Positions 23,249-35,185 of a stretch of DNA of 64,000 bases are shown here, piece by piece. The notes below the pieces were generated by a model. It saw only the letters and a program-made list of their open reading frames with translations. It was not told where the DNA came from and ran no database searches. Numbering within the stretch: position 1 is the stretch's first letter; each line of letters starts with the position of its first letter. The stretch is from Paraspadella gotoi (taxonomy: Eukaryota > Chaetognatha), in contig CM119271.1 in the NCBI GenBank assembly GCA_051294375.1, forward strand, positions 16,889,799 through 16,953,798. The letters are read 5' to 3'. The position numbers and the translations under genes are program-made.

Positions 23249-23250
23249 TC
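22853..23250. repeat. GA-rich block facing a CT-rich block
   Basis: (GA)n with interruptions at 22853-23002 and (CT)n at 23187-23252, separated by 180 bp of ordinary sequence. Each is simple sequence, and the long open frames across them are repeat translations. Confidence 0.85.
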
Positions 23251-23351
23251 TCTGCTGTGACATTACGAGACGATTAGTGCCAACTGGGTTAATTCCAAAA
23301 TGCAAATCATCTTCTGTTCTTTTTTTTTTACAAGGAAAGCCCTTACCCTTC

Positions 23352-23411
<60 letters not shown>

Positions 23412-23814
23412 CTTTTTCTTTATCTCTCCTTATCGATACATATTTTTCTTTTTTATCTTCACGTCTTCTCTATTTTTTTCTTCTAAGTTTCAAAAATTCT
23501 TTCTTAAAGTTTCCATCCAACTTCTTCCTTGTTCTCTTGTTTTTTGGAATATTGGAATCCCCCCCCCCGAGTCACTCTTTAACTGTCTACAACTCACCTC
23601 CCGCATTCAAGTTTGATACTCACAACAAAAACTCAAGGATCACAAATTAACAAAAAAAACAACATGCTAAAATCTTTTTTTTCCTAAAATTCAAAATCAT
23701 AATTCAACTTTCTTTTATGCTTTTAATTTTATGATTTTTTTTAGAATTTTATATAATATTATCTATAATATAATATAATATATATATATACTATAATATA
23801 TATATATATATGGC

Positions 23815-24060
23815 CCTTAACACCAAAGACTGTCCAAAGTCAGGGGCAAGATAGCTTAATTTATTAAATGAATGGAATAATTTTAATATTGTTGTACCAA
23901 ATTTCATAAAATTTCAGCTCCTTGTATTTATTGGATGCTAGTGCCGCGGTACAATAATATTTCCCCGACTAATACTTAAAGGAGTGGTCTTTTCATACAA
24001 TTGAAATAATTTTTATATTGGTTGTACCATTTTCATAATATAATATAATATAATATAATA
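23815..24060 (+). repeat. Dispersed repeat family R1, copy 3, with AATAT array
   Basis: Contains AGCTTAATTTATTAAATGAATG, GATGCTAGTGCCGCGGTACA and GGAGTGGTCTTTTCATACAATTG in rearranged order, followed by (ATAAT)n at 24039-24066. A second AATAT array is at 24381-24410. Confidence 0.65.
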
Positions 24061-24682
24061 TAATATAAACGAAGGAAGTAGGCGAATTGAGGAGAAATTA
24101 GAGAAGTTTTATTAACTTTAAACACACGAGGAGATAATGATAATTGATGGAGATTAGGCAGAATAAACAGAATGTAAACAAATACAATAAAGTATTGATG
24201 TTGAGTTCTTGAAGGTAAGTTGAAGAGTGATTTCGTTCCCTCTCCTCTTTCTCTGCCGTCGGTTTCCAGAGGGAAGCCTCCTCTCTGATTGGTCAATCAG
24301 AAGAAAAGACGGAAAAGCCAAGAGAGGCAAACCATTTGGTCTATCAGATCCATCTACTGGTCAATTTCCTGCAATGATATATGATAATATAATATAATAT
24401 AATATAATATCACAAATTCAGTTCACATTAACCGGCTAAATGCATGATAGAAAAAGTATTACATTTTTACTAGATTTCTTTCTCTTTTCTTTCTCTTTTC
24501 TTTTCTTTCTCTTTTCTTTTATTTCTCTTTTCCTTTCTTTCTCTTTTCGTTTCTCTTTTCCCCTTCCCTTCATCTATCTTTCCTTTTTTCCTTTTTTCCT
24601 TTTTCCTTTTTTTTCCTTTTATCTCTCAACACTTCCTCTTCCTCGACCTTTTAGCTCACAGTTTCCAAGAAGATAAAGTCAC

Positions 24683-24683
<1 letters not shown>

Positions 24684-24776
<93 letters not shown>
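24684..24776. repeat. (CT)n microsatellite
   Basis: Over 85 bp of almost uninterrupted CT. Confidence 0.95.
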
Positions 24777-24780
<4 letters not shown>

Positions 24781-24859
24781 GGTTCCATTTGTTGTCTACC
24801 TTCGATGACCCCGAGTCAACACCCCGAGGCGACGATGAGCGAGGAAGTTCTTATTGCGT

Positions 24860-25215
24860 GCGAATAACCTCGCGCGTAAATGACCTGGCGTGTAAATGAC
24901 CTCACATGTAAAGAAAGTCAGCTGATAATTACGTGGCGTGTAAAAAATCTGTACGTGTAAATGACCAGGCATATCAATGACAATCAGCGAAACAACATGG
25001 CGAGAAAATGGCCTGGCGTGCAAATGACGACTCGTACATATAACTTGTCGAACGAATTACCTTAACCTGAGTGCAAATGACCTTGACTTGAGTGCAAATG
25101 ACCTTGACTTGAATGCAAATGACCTTGGTTTGCGTGCAAATATCCTTGCGTGCTAATGACTTTATCCGGAGTAGCAATGATCGCGGCTCCAAATGATCTT
25201 GCGTGAAAATTACGG
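24860..25215. repeat. Diverged ~20-bp tandem repeat with AAATGACC core
   Basis: About 15 units of the form (GC)GTG(C/T)AAATGACCT. At 25068-25135 the unit is regular (TTGAGTGCAAATGACCTTGAC, 21 bp); elsewhere it drifts in length and sequence. No other copies were seen in the window. Confidence 0.8.
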
Positions 25216-25524
25216 TAATACGCACGTCATAAAAAGTTTACCTGTGTTTAATTTAGAAATTTTGTTTTTTATTAATAAATAAACAAATACGTAAACAATA
25301 AATAAACAAAAACCTAAATTTATTAATATAACCATTATAACCTCAATGTTGCGGTTTTGTAGTAGAGAAACGAATCCATTATTCAAAACTTTATCTTTTA
25401 TTTTCTCAAAAGCGATTAATTATTAATTTAACCTTAATTTATTAAAACCATATTTAAAATCGGAACCATATTCACCTTCTCTTTTAAATCTCGGCGGAAG
25501 ATAAAGGAAATTTACGCGCACCTG

Positions 25525-25665
25525 TTTTGTTGTCGTCGTCGTCGTTGTCGTCGTCGTCGTCGTTATTGTCGTCGTCGTTCTTGTTTACTTCGTTGTTGTT
25601 GTTGTCGTCTTCGTCGTCATCGTTTTCGACTTTGTCGTCTTCGTCGTTGTCGTCGACATTCATAG
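25525..25665. repeat. GTC trinucleotide array
   Basis: (GTC)n with CTC/TTC variants; translates to Asp/Asn runs on the minus strand and Ser/Leu on the plus strand. Short GTC tracts also occur at 26105-26142. The remainder of 25216-26013 has no exon. Confidence 0.85.
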
Positions 25666-26047
25666 TTTCAAACTCCGTCATTTTCATCGTCGCCACGAAA
25701 TCGTTAATCATTGTCAGCTTTTTAATTGTCGTTGTCATTGTTTTGTTGTTATTGTTGTGGTTTTTGTTTATGTTTTCTTATCTTAATTTGTGCATAATTG
25801 TTAAAGTTCTCGTCGTTGATTTTTCGTTGTTTGTTTGTTATTTTTATTTTTGTATTTGTTATGTTAATATTGATCTCGTAATTGTCGGTCTCACTTCATC
25901 TGAGCCATCATAAACGTCCTCTTATCAATTTTCATTTTGTCATCAATTCGTTCTCCTTTTATTGTCATCGCCGTCGTTTCCATCATTGTCTCTTTTGATC
26001 ATCAACGTCGACTTTGTCATTTAGTATCTCTTACATCATGCTCGTCC

Positions 26048-26078
<31 letters not shown>

Positions 26079-26864
26079 TCCTTTCCCCTCGTCATTTTAA
26101 CGTCATCTCCGTCGTCGTTCTCGTCGTCGTCGTCGTCGTCGTTTCACGTGAAGAGTCTCATTAGTTCCCCAATCCGTCACCGCGGACGATCGCTCTTCCC
26201 GCTCGACCCTCTTCCCCCTCGACCCTCTTCCCACTCGACCCTCTTCCCACTCGACCCTCTCACTTCAAAGGAAGGAGGTAGATGGACCATCGGGGGACCG
26301 AGAGGCCTGCAGTCACTATTAAAGGGTTTGGGATGAGAGGCCGGGGGTGTTAGTCGAAAAAGGGTCTTCCCAGTGGAACCAGAAGTTGGTCACGAGGTCG
26401 CCGAAGAGGATCTACGCATTCATCATCGTGAGGAGATGTAGTGAAAATGAGGGGCCTTATTAGATATATGAATGTGTAAGATATATGAATTATGTATTAT
26501 TTGTAAATCTCCGACAGTCTCTAATCGAACATGACATTAAATCAAGCAAGTATTCAAATAGGAAACATGAACGATCATGAACATATCTCAAATGCCTAAC
26601 TATGCAAATGAGATTGAACATCTCAATATCATTTCATATTCAATTATAGTTCATCCTTTACAGTAATCCTGGTTTGTCGGGATGTATAAAGGTTGATGGA
26701 AGAAGTCAGTGTTGAAAATCCTTCAAGGGAGATCTTGGTTATTTATGTGTGGATAAGCCGTTTTAAAAGTGTAATTTCTGTAATTTCAGCAATAAAAGTG
26801 GCACCAAGCTTGAAGCTTATGCAAGCCCCTACGGGGGTTTACTGCCGTCTTCACTCTTTTCGTT

Positions 26865-26960
26865 GGGAGCTTAGCATTGGGTATCGATTGTGGTACCTAG
26901 TGGAAATGAGCTGATGGTTTTACTCGACGAGTCGCCGGTCACAACTGAACGAATCACGTT
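26865..26960 (-). mobile_element. tRNA-like SINE copy (mirror at 31785-31880)
   Basis: TCGATTGTGGTACCTAGTGG, AATGAGCTGATGGTTTTACT and CGACGAGTCGCCGGTCACAA match 43195-43265 (TCGATCCCGGTACCTAATGG... CACCGGGTCGCGACTG). On the minus strand they give the tRNA-like A/B-box layout. Confidence 0.58.
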
Positions 26961-27136
26961 TACGTTTATTGGTGGAGTGAACTTATCGAAACGCCCTTCT
27001 ACAGAGGACAGATCCAGTGAAGGTACTGGGGAAGACTCTGAAAAAGGTGCCGGGGAACACGTGAACGTTGGGGAAGGACCCGGGGATTGAAATGGGGATT
27101 TTTGAAGAGAATTGGACTGGGGATAAAAGAGAAGGG

Positions 27137-27212
<76 letters not shown>

Positions 27213-27294
27213 AAGAGAAATAGAAAAAAATAAACGGTTTATTCTGGAACATAGCTGTTAAAAATTCGTAAAAAGTTAGCTGAACAAAATATAA

Positions 27295-27325
<31 letters not shown>

Positions 27326-27553
27326 CAGAAAAATTACCATTTTATAACTCTGTACTCTTTACTTTTTTGTTATTTATGTTAAAAATCGTGATCTTTCTTT
27401 CCGTCCTTTATCTACTTGGATTCCATGTTTTTTGTTTTTCTTATCAAATCGTATACAGTTAATCCAATTTTTTCTTTTTTGTTTTGTTTTTTAAAATTGC
27501 GATGATATTGACAACGACTACGCTCTATGCAACTTCTCCCTTTCCATCTGCTG

Positions 27554-27606
<53 letters not shown>

Positions 27607-27656
27607 TTGAGCACAAATGTTTCTGTAACTCATTCTTTAATTTTTTTTGCTTTCAG

Positions 27657-28300
27657 CTGAAAAAGAAAATTTTATCGTGATCCTTCTTCAAATAATTTTC
27701 GTCAAGATTTAATCAATTCATCAGACGAAAATATGAACAACATTAGATGCATTTACGAAAACACTGGGAGAAAATCATCCCTCGGTTGACGGCGCAAAAC
27801 GAGGCAAAACTCGGAAATCTTCGAGGTTTAAATTTTGAAACGAATACAAATATGAAGCGTGATATAACGACTCGATCTGAGATATATTTACAGAGACACG
27901 AACCAGTGCACACTTCAGAAATGGATCACAAATGCAAAGACTAAATGAAACTTGAATGGAGGCATGAATCACATTAACTTTACACTAAAACCTTGTTCTT
28001 GTGAAAATTATAATTTTTCTGCCAAGATGAAGAGTGAAATCAAAATGCATTTAGATCACCGTCACTCTAATGAAAAAACTTTCTCTTGTGAAAGCTGCAG
28101 TTATACTGCAAAAACTCAATCGGACATCAAAGGTCAGGAATTTCGTAAACATTCAAAGGAAAAACCCTATATTTGTGACTTCTGCGGATTTTTGGCAAAA
28201 ACAACATGCTAAAAAACCTTGCCATGATAAAAAATGCGGCTATGCAGCAAAAAACAAAAAATATCTTAAAAATACTCAGCGGAATTCATTCAAAATGGTG
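27657..28300 (+). pseudogene. C2H2 zinc-finger exon relic, copy 1
   Basis: Behind a textbook acceptor (TTAATTTTTTTTGCTTTCAG) the plus strand encodes fragments of a C2H2 zinc-finger protein. After an upstream ...RHEPVHTSEMDHKCKD segment come finger-like units PCSCENYNFSAKMKSEIKMH, FSCESCSYTAKTQSDIKG (linker NEKT), YICDFCGFLAKTT (linker KEKP) and, in another frame, PCHDKKCGYAAKNKKYLKN. Cys pairs are mostly present but the paired His residues are partly lost, and stops or frame changes interrupt the reading. This is the class of short nuclear DNA-binding fingers. The minisatellite starts right after the last unit. It could be a live gene with consensus errors, but all three copies are broken. 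Confidence 0.62.
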
Positions 28301-28304
28301 GCTG

Positions 28305-28985
28305 TGGTATTCCTCCCACACGGGATTCCGCCACGCGGTTCCCCAGGATATTCCTCCCACACGGGGTTTCCTCCCACACGGCGATTCCTCCCCAATGGGA
28401 TTCCTCCCGAATGGAATGCTCCAACACGGATTCCCTCCAAAGGAATTCCTCCCACACGGGATTTCTCCCAAAGGAATCCTCCCACGCGGGATTCCTCCCA
28501 CACGGGTTTCTCCCACAGAATTGCTCGCCCATGGAATTCCTCAAGCGGAGATTCCCCAACGCGGGATTCCTCCCACTGCGGGATTACCTCCCACACGGGA
28601 ATTCCTCCCACACGGATCCCCTCCCAACACAGAGCATTCCTCACACGGAATTCCCTCCCACGCGGGATATCCTCCATCGGATCCCAACGCGGATTCCTCC
28701 CACATGAATTCCCCCACGCGGTGATTCCCCCACGGGATTCCTCCCACGCGGATTCCTCCCCACACGTATTCCTCCACGCCGTCCGGATTCCTCCCACGGG
28801 ATTCCTCCCCACAGGGATTCCTCCCACCGGATTCCTCCCATGCGGTATTCCTCCCCACGCGGGGATTCCTCCCACACGGGATCTTCCTCCACGCGGGATT
28901 CCTCCCAACAACGGGATCTCCCACACGGGTTCCTCCCAACCGGATTCCTCTCAAGGATTCCTCCCACGCGGGATTTTCCCCACGT
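28305..28985. repeat. 16-bp minisatellite, block 1
   Basis: About 40 units of consensus GGGATTCCTCCCACAC with length slips. 16 is not a multiple of 3, so the array cycles through all frames every 48 bp and reads as a 16-residue repeat (IPPTRDSSHTGFLPHG-like) on one strand and VGGIPCGRNPVWEESR-like on the other. Confidence 0.95.
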
Positions 28986-29477
28986 CCAATAAAAAAAAAC
29001 AAGTTTGAGCAAACAATGTCGGATCTGCCTACGATAATTAAGGTGGTAATAAGCTAACTTGGTCAACTTGCATAATTTAATTCAACTTGCATTATTTGGT
29101 CACTGGCATACTTTGGTCAACTGACAAAATTGGTAAACTGGCAAATTTGGTCAACAAGGCATAATTTGGTCAACTGGCATAATTTGGTTAACCGCAGAAT
29201 TTGGTCAACTGGCAAATTTTTGTCAATTGGCAAATTTTGGTCAATCATCAATCAATCAATCAGAGAGAGATAGAGAGAAGAGAAACTTTAAAAATTCAAA
29301 TAAATGTGTATTTTGGTTTTCTAATTTGAACTCTTTTCCACAACTACGATTACATCAAAAAATTTATATTCAGCTTTATCACATACTTTCCTACCCACAC
29401 ACAAAATTTTATATTTAAATAATCAATTTTTTTCCTTGAAACAAGAACATGCAACAAGAAAGTTAATCACAAATTTA
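28986..29477. repeat. Palindrome loop with 19-20-bp TTTGGTCAACTGGCATAA repeats
   Basis: Single-copy loop between the arms. About nine imperfect units lie at 29055-29245, followed by a block that recurs reversed at 34150-34640 and in part at 2310-2580 and 1-45. Confidence 0.88.
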
Positions 29478-30155
29478 GGGGAGGAATCCCGTGTGGGAGG
29501 AATTGCGTGTGGAGGAATCCCGTGTGGGAGGAACCTGCGTGGGAGGATCCCGTGTGGGAGGAATCCTGTGTGGGAGGAATCCCGTGTGGGGAGGAATCCT
29601 GTGTGGGAGGAATCCCGTGTGGGAGGAATCCCGCGTGGGAGGAATATCCGTGTGGGAGGAATCCGTGTGGGAGTAATCCCGCGTGGAAGGAAATCCCGTG
29701 TGGGAGGAATCCTGCGTGGGAGAAATCCCGTGTGGAGGAATCCCGTGTGGAGAGGAATCCCGCGTGGGAGGAATCCTGCGTGGGAGAATCCACGTGGGAG
29801 GAATCCGTGTGGGAGGAATCCCGCGTGGGAGGAATCCCGTATGGGAGGAATCCCGCGTGGGAGGAATCCGTGTGGGAGGAAATCCCGTGTGGGAGAATCC
29901 GCGTGGAGAATTCTTTGGGGAGGAATCCCGTGTGGGAGGAATCCCGTGTGGGAGGAATTCTATGGAGGATCCATGGGGCGGAATCCCGTTGGGAGGAATT
30001 CCTGGGAGGATCCGTTGGGAGAGAACCCGCGGGGAGGAATCCCGTGTGGAGGAATCCCGTGTGGCAGGAATCCCCATGGGGAGGAATCCCGCGTGGGAGG
30101 AAATCCCGTATGGGGAGAATCCAGTTGGGAGGAATCCGTGTGGAGGAATACCACA
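29478..30155. repeat. 16-bp minisatellite, block 2 (inverted)
   Basis: Reverse complement of block 1 (GTGTGGGAGGAATCCC units). Confidence 0.95.
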
Positions 30156-30159
30156 GCCA

Positions 30160-30796
30160 CCATTTTGAATGAAATTCCGCTGAGTATTTTAAGATATTTT
30201 TGTTTTTTGCTGCATAGCCGCATTTTTTATCATGGCAAGGTTTTTTAGCATGTTGTTTTTGCAAAAATCCGCAGAAGTCACAATATAGGGTTTTTCCTTT
30301 GAATGTTTACGAAATTCCTGACCTTTGATGTCCGATTGAGTTTTTGCAGTATATAACTGCAGCTTTCACAAGAGAAAGTTTTTTCATTAGAGTGACGGTG
30401 ATCTAAATGCATTTTGATTTCACTCTTCATCTTGGCAGAAAAATTATAATTTTCACAAGAACAAGGTTTTAGTGTAAAGTTAATGTGATTCATGCCTCCA
30501 TTCAAGTTTCATTTAGTCTTTTGCATTGTGATCCATTTCTGAAGTGTGCACTGGTTCGTGTCTCTGTAAATATATCTCAGATCGAGTCGTTATATCACGC
30601 TTCATATTGTATTCGTTTCAAAATTTAAACCTCGAAGATTTCCGAGTTTTGCCTGTTTTGCGCCGTCAACCGAGGGATTTTTCTCCCAGTGTTTCGTAAA
30701 TGCATCTAATGTTGTTCATATATTTCGTCTGATGAATTGATTAAATCTTGACGAAAATTATTTGAAGAAGGATCAGGATAAAATTTTCTTTTTCAG
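30160..30796 (-). pseudogene. C2H2 zinc-finger exon relic, copy 2 (inverted)
   Basis: Mirror copy of 27657-28300, with the acceptor just outside 30796. The finger segment NHINFTLKPCSCENYNF to SCESCSYI is intact, then a one-base slip (TATAACTGCAG region) breaks the frame. It has the same defects downstream as copy 1. Confidence 0.6.
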
Positions 30797-30854
30797 CTGA
30801 AAGCAAAAAAATTAAAGAATGAGTTAACAGAAACATTTGTGCTCAAGAGAAGGA

Positions 30855-30892
30855 GAAGAGAGAGAGAAGAGGAAAGAGAGAGAGAGAGAGAG

Positions 30893-30980
<88 letters not shown>

Positions 30981-31206
30981 CTCAGCAGATGGAAAGGGAG
31001 AAGTTGCATAGAGCGTAGTCGTTGTCAATATCATCGCAATTTTAAAAAACAAAACAAAAAAAGAAAAAATTGAATTAACTGTATACGATTTGATAAGAAA
31101 AACAAAAAAACATGGATCCAGTAGATAAAGGACGGAAAGAAAGATCACGATTTTTAACATAAATAACAAAAAAGTAAAGAGTACAGAGTTATAAAATGGT
31201 AATTTT

Positions 31207-31243
<37 letters not shown>

Positions 31244-31320
31244 TTTTGTTCAGCTAACTTTTTACGAATTTTTAACAGCTATGTTCCAGAATAAACCGTT
31301 TATTTTTTTCTATTTCTCTT

Positions 31321-31398
<78 letters not shown>
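30855..31398. repeat. Paired GA and CT arrays in the right arm
   Basis: (GA)n at 30897-30980 and (CT)n at 31209-31240 and 31325-31397, mirroring 27139-27208 and 27557-27605 with copy-number differences. Confidence 0.9.
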
Positions 31399-31402
<4 letters not shown>

Positions 31403-31524
31403 TCCTCCTCTCTCTTCCTTACCTTACGGCCAAATGACCATTTTTCCCCCGCCTTCGCCGACGGCCAGTGATCATGTCATTACGCATTATTCTAATGGTC
31501 CCCAGTGGAGTTGGTTTAAGTCCT

Positions 31525-31568
<44 letters not shown>

Positions 31569-32671
31569 TCTCTCTCTCTCTCTCTCTCTTCCCCCCTTCT
31601 CTTTATCCCCAGTCCAATTCTCTCAAAAACCCCATTTTCAATCCCCGGTCCTTCCCACGTTCACGTGTTCCCGGCACCTTTTTCAGAGTCTTCCCAGTAC
31701 CTTCACTGGATCTGTCCTCTGTAGAAGGGCGTTTCGATAAGTTCACTCCACCAATAAACGTAAACGTGATTCGTTCAGTTGTGACCGGCGACTCGTCGAG
31801 TAAAACCATCAGCTCATTTCTCCACTAGGTACCACAATCGATACCCAATGCTAAGCTCCCAACGAAAAGAGTGAAGACGGCAGTAAACCCCCGTAGGGGT
31901 CTTGCATAAGCTTCAAGCTTGGTGCCACTTTTATTGCTGAAATTACAGAAATTACACTTTTAAAACGGCTTATCCACACATGAAATAACCAAGATCTCCC
32001 TTGAAGGATTTTCAACACTGACTTCTTCCATCAACCTTTATACATCCCGACAAACCAGGATTACTGTAAAGGATGAACTATAATTGAATATGAAATGATA
32101 TTGGAGATGTTCAATCTCATTTGCATAGTTTGGCATTTGAGATATGTTCATGATCGTTCATGTTTCCTATTTGAATACTTGCTTGATTTAATGTCATGTT
32201 CGATTAGAGAACTGTCGGAGATTTACAAAATAATACATAATTCATATATCTTACAACATTCATATATCTAATAAGGCCCTCATTTTCACTACATCTCCTC
32301 ACGATGATGAATGCGTAGATCCTCTTCGGCGACCTCGTGACCAACTTCTGGTTCACTGGGAAGACCCTTTTTCGACTAACCCCCCGGCCTCTCATCCAAA
32401 CCCTTTAATAGTGACTGCAGGCCTCTCGGTCCCCCGATGGTCCCATCTACCTCCTTCCTTTGAAGTGAGAGGGTGCGTGGGAAGAGGGTCGAGGGGAAGA
32501 GGGTCGAGTGGGAAGAGGGTCGAGGGGGAAGAGGGTCGAGTGGGAAGAGCGTCGTCCGCGGTGACGGATTGGGGAACTAATGAGACTCTTCACGTGAAAC
32601 GACGACGAACGACGAACGACGAACGACGAGAACGACGACGGAGATGACGTTAAAATGACGAGGGGAAAGGA

Positions 32672-32702
<31 letters not shown>

Positions 32703-32799
32703 GGACGAGCAATGATTAAGATACTAAATGACAAGANNNNNNNNNNNNNNNNNNNNNNNNNGTTTCTGTAACTCATTCTTTAATTTTTTTTGCTTTCAG

Positions 32800-33440
32800 C
32801 TGAAAAAGAAATTTTATCGTGGATCCTTCTTCAAATAATTTTCGTCAAGATTTAATCAATTCATCAGACGAAAAATATGAACAACATTAGATGCATTTTA
32901 CGAAACACTGGGAGAAAATCATCCCTCGGTTGACGGCGCAAAACGCAGGGCAAAACTCGAAATCTTCGAGGTTTAATTTTGGAAACGAATACAAAATATG
33001 AAGACGTGATATAACGACTCGGATCTGAGATATATTTACAGAGACACGAACCAGTGCACACTTCAGAAATGGATCACAAATGCAAAGACTAAATGAAACT
33101 TGAATGGAGGCATGAATCACATTAACTTTACACTAAAACCTTGTTTCTTGTGAAAATTATATTTTTCTGCCAAGATGAAGAGTGAAATCAAAATGCATTT
33201 TAGATCACCGTCACTCTAATGAAAAACTTTCTCTTGTGAAAGCTGCAGTTATACTGCAAAAACTCAATCGGACATCAAAGGTCAGGAATTTCGTAAACAT
33301 TCAAAGGAAAAACCCTATATTTGTGACTTCTGCGGATTTTTTGCAAAAACAACATGCTAAAAAACCTTGCCATTGATAAAAAATGCGGCTATGCAGCAAA
33401 AAACAAAAAATATCTTAAAAATACTCAGCGGAATTCATTC
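32800..33440 (+). pseudogene. C2H2 zinc-finger exon relic, copy 3
   Basis: Third copy, directly after the 25-N gap, plus orientation, with the same acceptor (TTTTTTTGCTTTCAG). It shows further 1-base indels against copy 1 (for example in CCTTGTTTCTTGTG and TGCATTTTAGATC), so the fingers are split over more frames. It is joined to minisatellite block 3. Confidence 0.6.
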
Positions 33441-33454
33441 AAAATGGTGGCTGT

Positions 33455-34142
33455 GGTATTCCTTCCCACACGGATTCCTCCCAACTGGATTCCTCCATAC
33501 GGGATTTCCTCCACGCGCGGATTTCCTCCCATGATTCCTCCCACACGGGATTCCTCCCACACGGGATTCCTCCCCGCGGGATTCCTCCCACACGGAATCC
33601 TCCCAAGGAATTCCTCCCACACGGGATTCCGCCCCATGGGAATTCCTCCCCATAGAATTCCTTCCACACGGGATTCCTCCCACACGGGGATTCCTCCCCA
33701 AGAATTCCTCCACGCGGGATTCCTCCCACACGGGATTCCTCCCACGCGTCGGATTCTCTCACACGGGATTCCTCCACGCGGGATTCCTCCCATACGGGAT
33801 TCCTCCCACGCGGGTTTCCTCCCACACGGATTCCTCCCACGTGGATTCCTCCCACGCAGGAATTCCTCCCACGCGGGATTCCTCCCACACGGGATTCCTC
33901 CCACACGGGATTCCTCCCACGGCAGGCGATTTCCTCCCACACGGGATTCCTCCCACGCGGATTTCTCCCACGCGGGATTCCTCCCACACGGGATTCCTCC
34001 CACGCGGATTCCTCCCACACGGGATTCCTCCACCAGGAATCCTCCCACAGGATTCCTCCCACACAGGTCTCCCACACGGGTCTCCCACGCAGGATTCCTC
34101 CCACGGGATTCCTCCACACCATCCTCCACACGGGATTCCTCC
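33455..34142. repeat. 16-bp minisatellite, block 3
   Basis: Same unit and orientation as block 1. It is followed directly by the loop sequence in reverse orientation (34143-34639). Confidence 0.95.
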
Positions 34143-34639
34143 CCTTAAATTGTGATTAACTTTCTTGTTGCATGTTCTTGTTTCAAGGAAAAAAATTGAT
34201 TCATTAAAATAAAATTTTGTGTGGGGTAGGAAAGTATGTGATAAAGCTGAATATAAATTTTTTGATGTAATCGTAGTTGTGGAAAAGAGTTCAAATTAGA
34301 AAACCAAAATACACATTTTATTGAATTTTTTAAAGTTTCTTCTCTCTCTATCTCTCTCTGATTGATTGATTGATTGATTGACCAAATTATGCCAATTGAC
34401 AAAAATTTGCCAGTTGACCAAATTCTGCAGGTTAACCAAATTATGCCAGTTGACCCAAATTATGCCTGTTGACCAAATTATGCCAGTTTACCAATTTTGT
34501 CAGTTGACCAAAGTATGCCAGTTGACCAAATAATTCAAGTTGATTAAATTATGCAAGTTGACCAAGTTAGCTTATTACCACTTAATTATCGTAGGAGATC
34601 CACATTGTTGCTCAAACTTGTTTTTTTTTTATTGGACGT
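34143..34639. repeat. Palindrome loop, reverse-oriented copy
   Basis: Reverse complement of 28986-29477, including the TTGACCAAATTATGCCAG repeat array at 34378-34570. Confidence 0.93.
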
Positions 34640-35015
34640 GGGAGAAATTCCCGCGTGGGATGGAATCCTGGTGTTGAGAGGAATCCGGTGGGTAGGGAAT
34701 CCGTGTGGGAGGAATCCCGGATGTGAGGAATCCCGCGTGGGAGGAATCCCGTGTGGGAGGAATTCCCGCGTGGGAGGAATCCCGCATGGGAGTGAATCCC
34801 GCGTGGAGGAATCCCGTGTGGAGGAATCCCGATGGGGAGATCCCGGTGGGAGGGAATCCGTGTGGGAGGAATCCCGCGTGGGAGGAATCCCGTGTGGAGG
34901 AATCCGCGTGGGAGGAATCCCGTGGGAGGAATCCCGCTGGAGGATACCCTGGGGATTGGGTGGGAGGAATCCCGGATTGGGATGGGAGGAATCCTGTTGG
35001 GAGGAATCCCAATGG
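34640..35015. repeat. 16-bp minisatellite, block 4 (inverted)
   Basis: GTGGGAGGAATCCC units, about half the length of the other blocks. Confidence 0.93.
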
Positions 35016-35019
35016 AACC

Positions 35020-35185
35020 ATTCAAAATATCAACCTTCTTGTTTCGAAAAATTCAATTACAAAACAAAAGATAGAAACTTCTTGGAAAAACATAAGTTGA
35101 TTTCCACCAACGAAAAAACCTTCTTCCTGTGACCAATGTTGTGCGAGACGGATTTCGTGGAAAGCGTTGGGAGAATTAAGGGAAA
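35020..35185 (+). pseudogene. Short zinc-finger-like relic after the minisatellite
   Basis: The plus strand reads FEKFNYKTKDRNFLEKHKL then ISTNEKTFFL before a stop, with a possible DQC beyond it in the next frame. The YKTKDRNFLEKH pattern and the NEKTF linker look like a decayed C2H2 finger of the same family as 27657-28300. The first Cys and last His are missing. Confidence 0.35.

Larger units (their letters stand above)
26014..28985. repeat. Left arm of zinc-finger/minisatellite palindrome
   Basis: Reverse complement found at 29478-32736 in the same nested order: the GTC-rich start, CTCGACCCTCTTCC repeats (26200-26262), the SINE-like stretch (26880-26960), (GA)n (27139-27208), (CT)n (27557-27605), the zinc-finger exon relic (27657-28300) and the minisatellite. 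Divergence is low and mostly indels. Confidence 0.93.
29478..32736. repeat. Right arm of zinc-finger/minisatellite palindrome
   Basis: Mirror of 26014-28985. It carries an extra 31400-31550 piece around a CT array that the left arm lacks, and stops at a 25-N gap. Confidence 0.92.

Noticed and set aside
28070-34148. Long frames such as those at 28070-29008, 29436-30248 and 33354-34148
   Set aside because: They are translations of the 16-bp minisatellite, open in every frame on both strands, so length carries no coding evidence.
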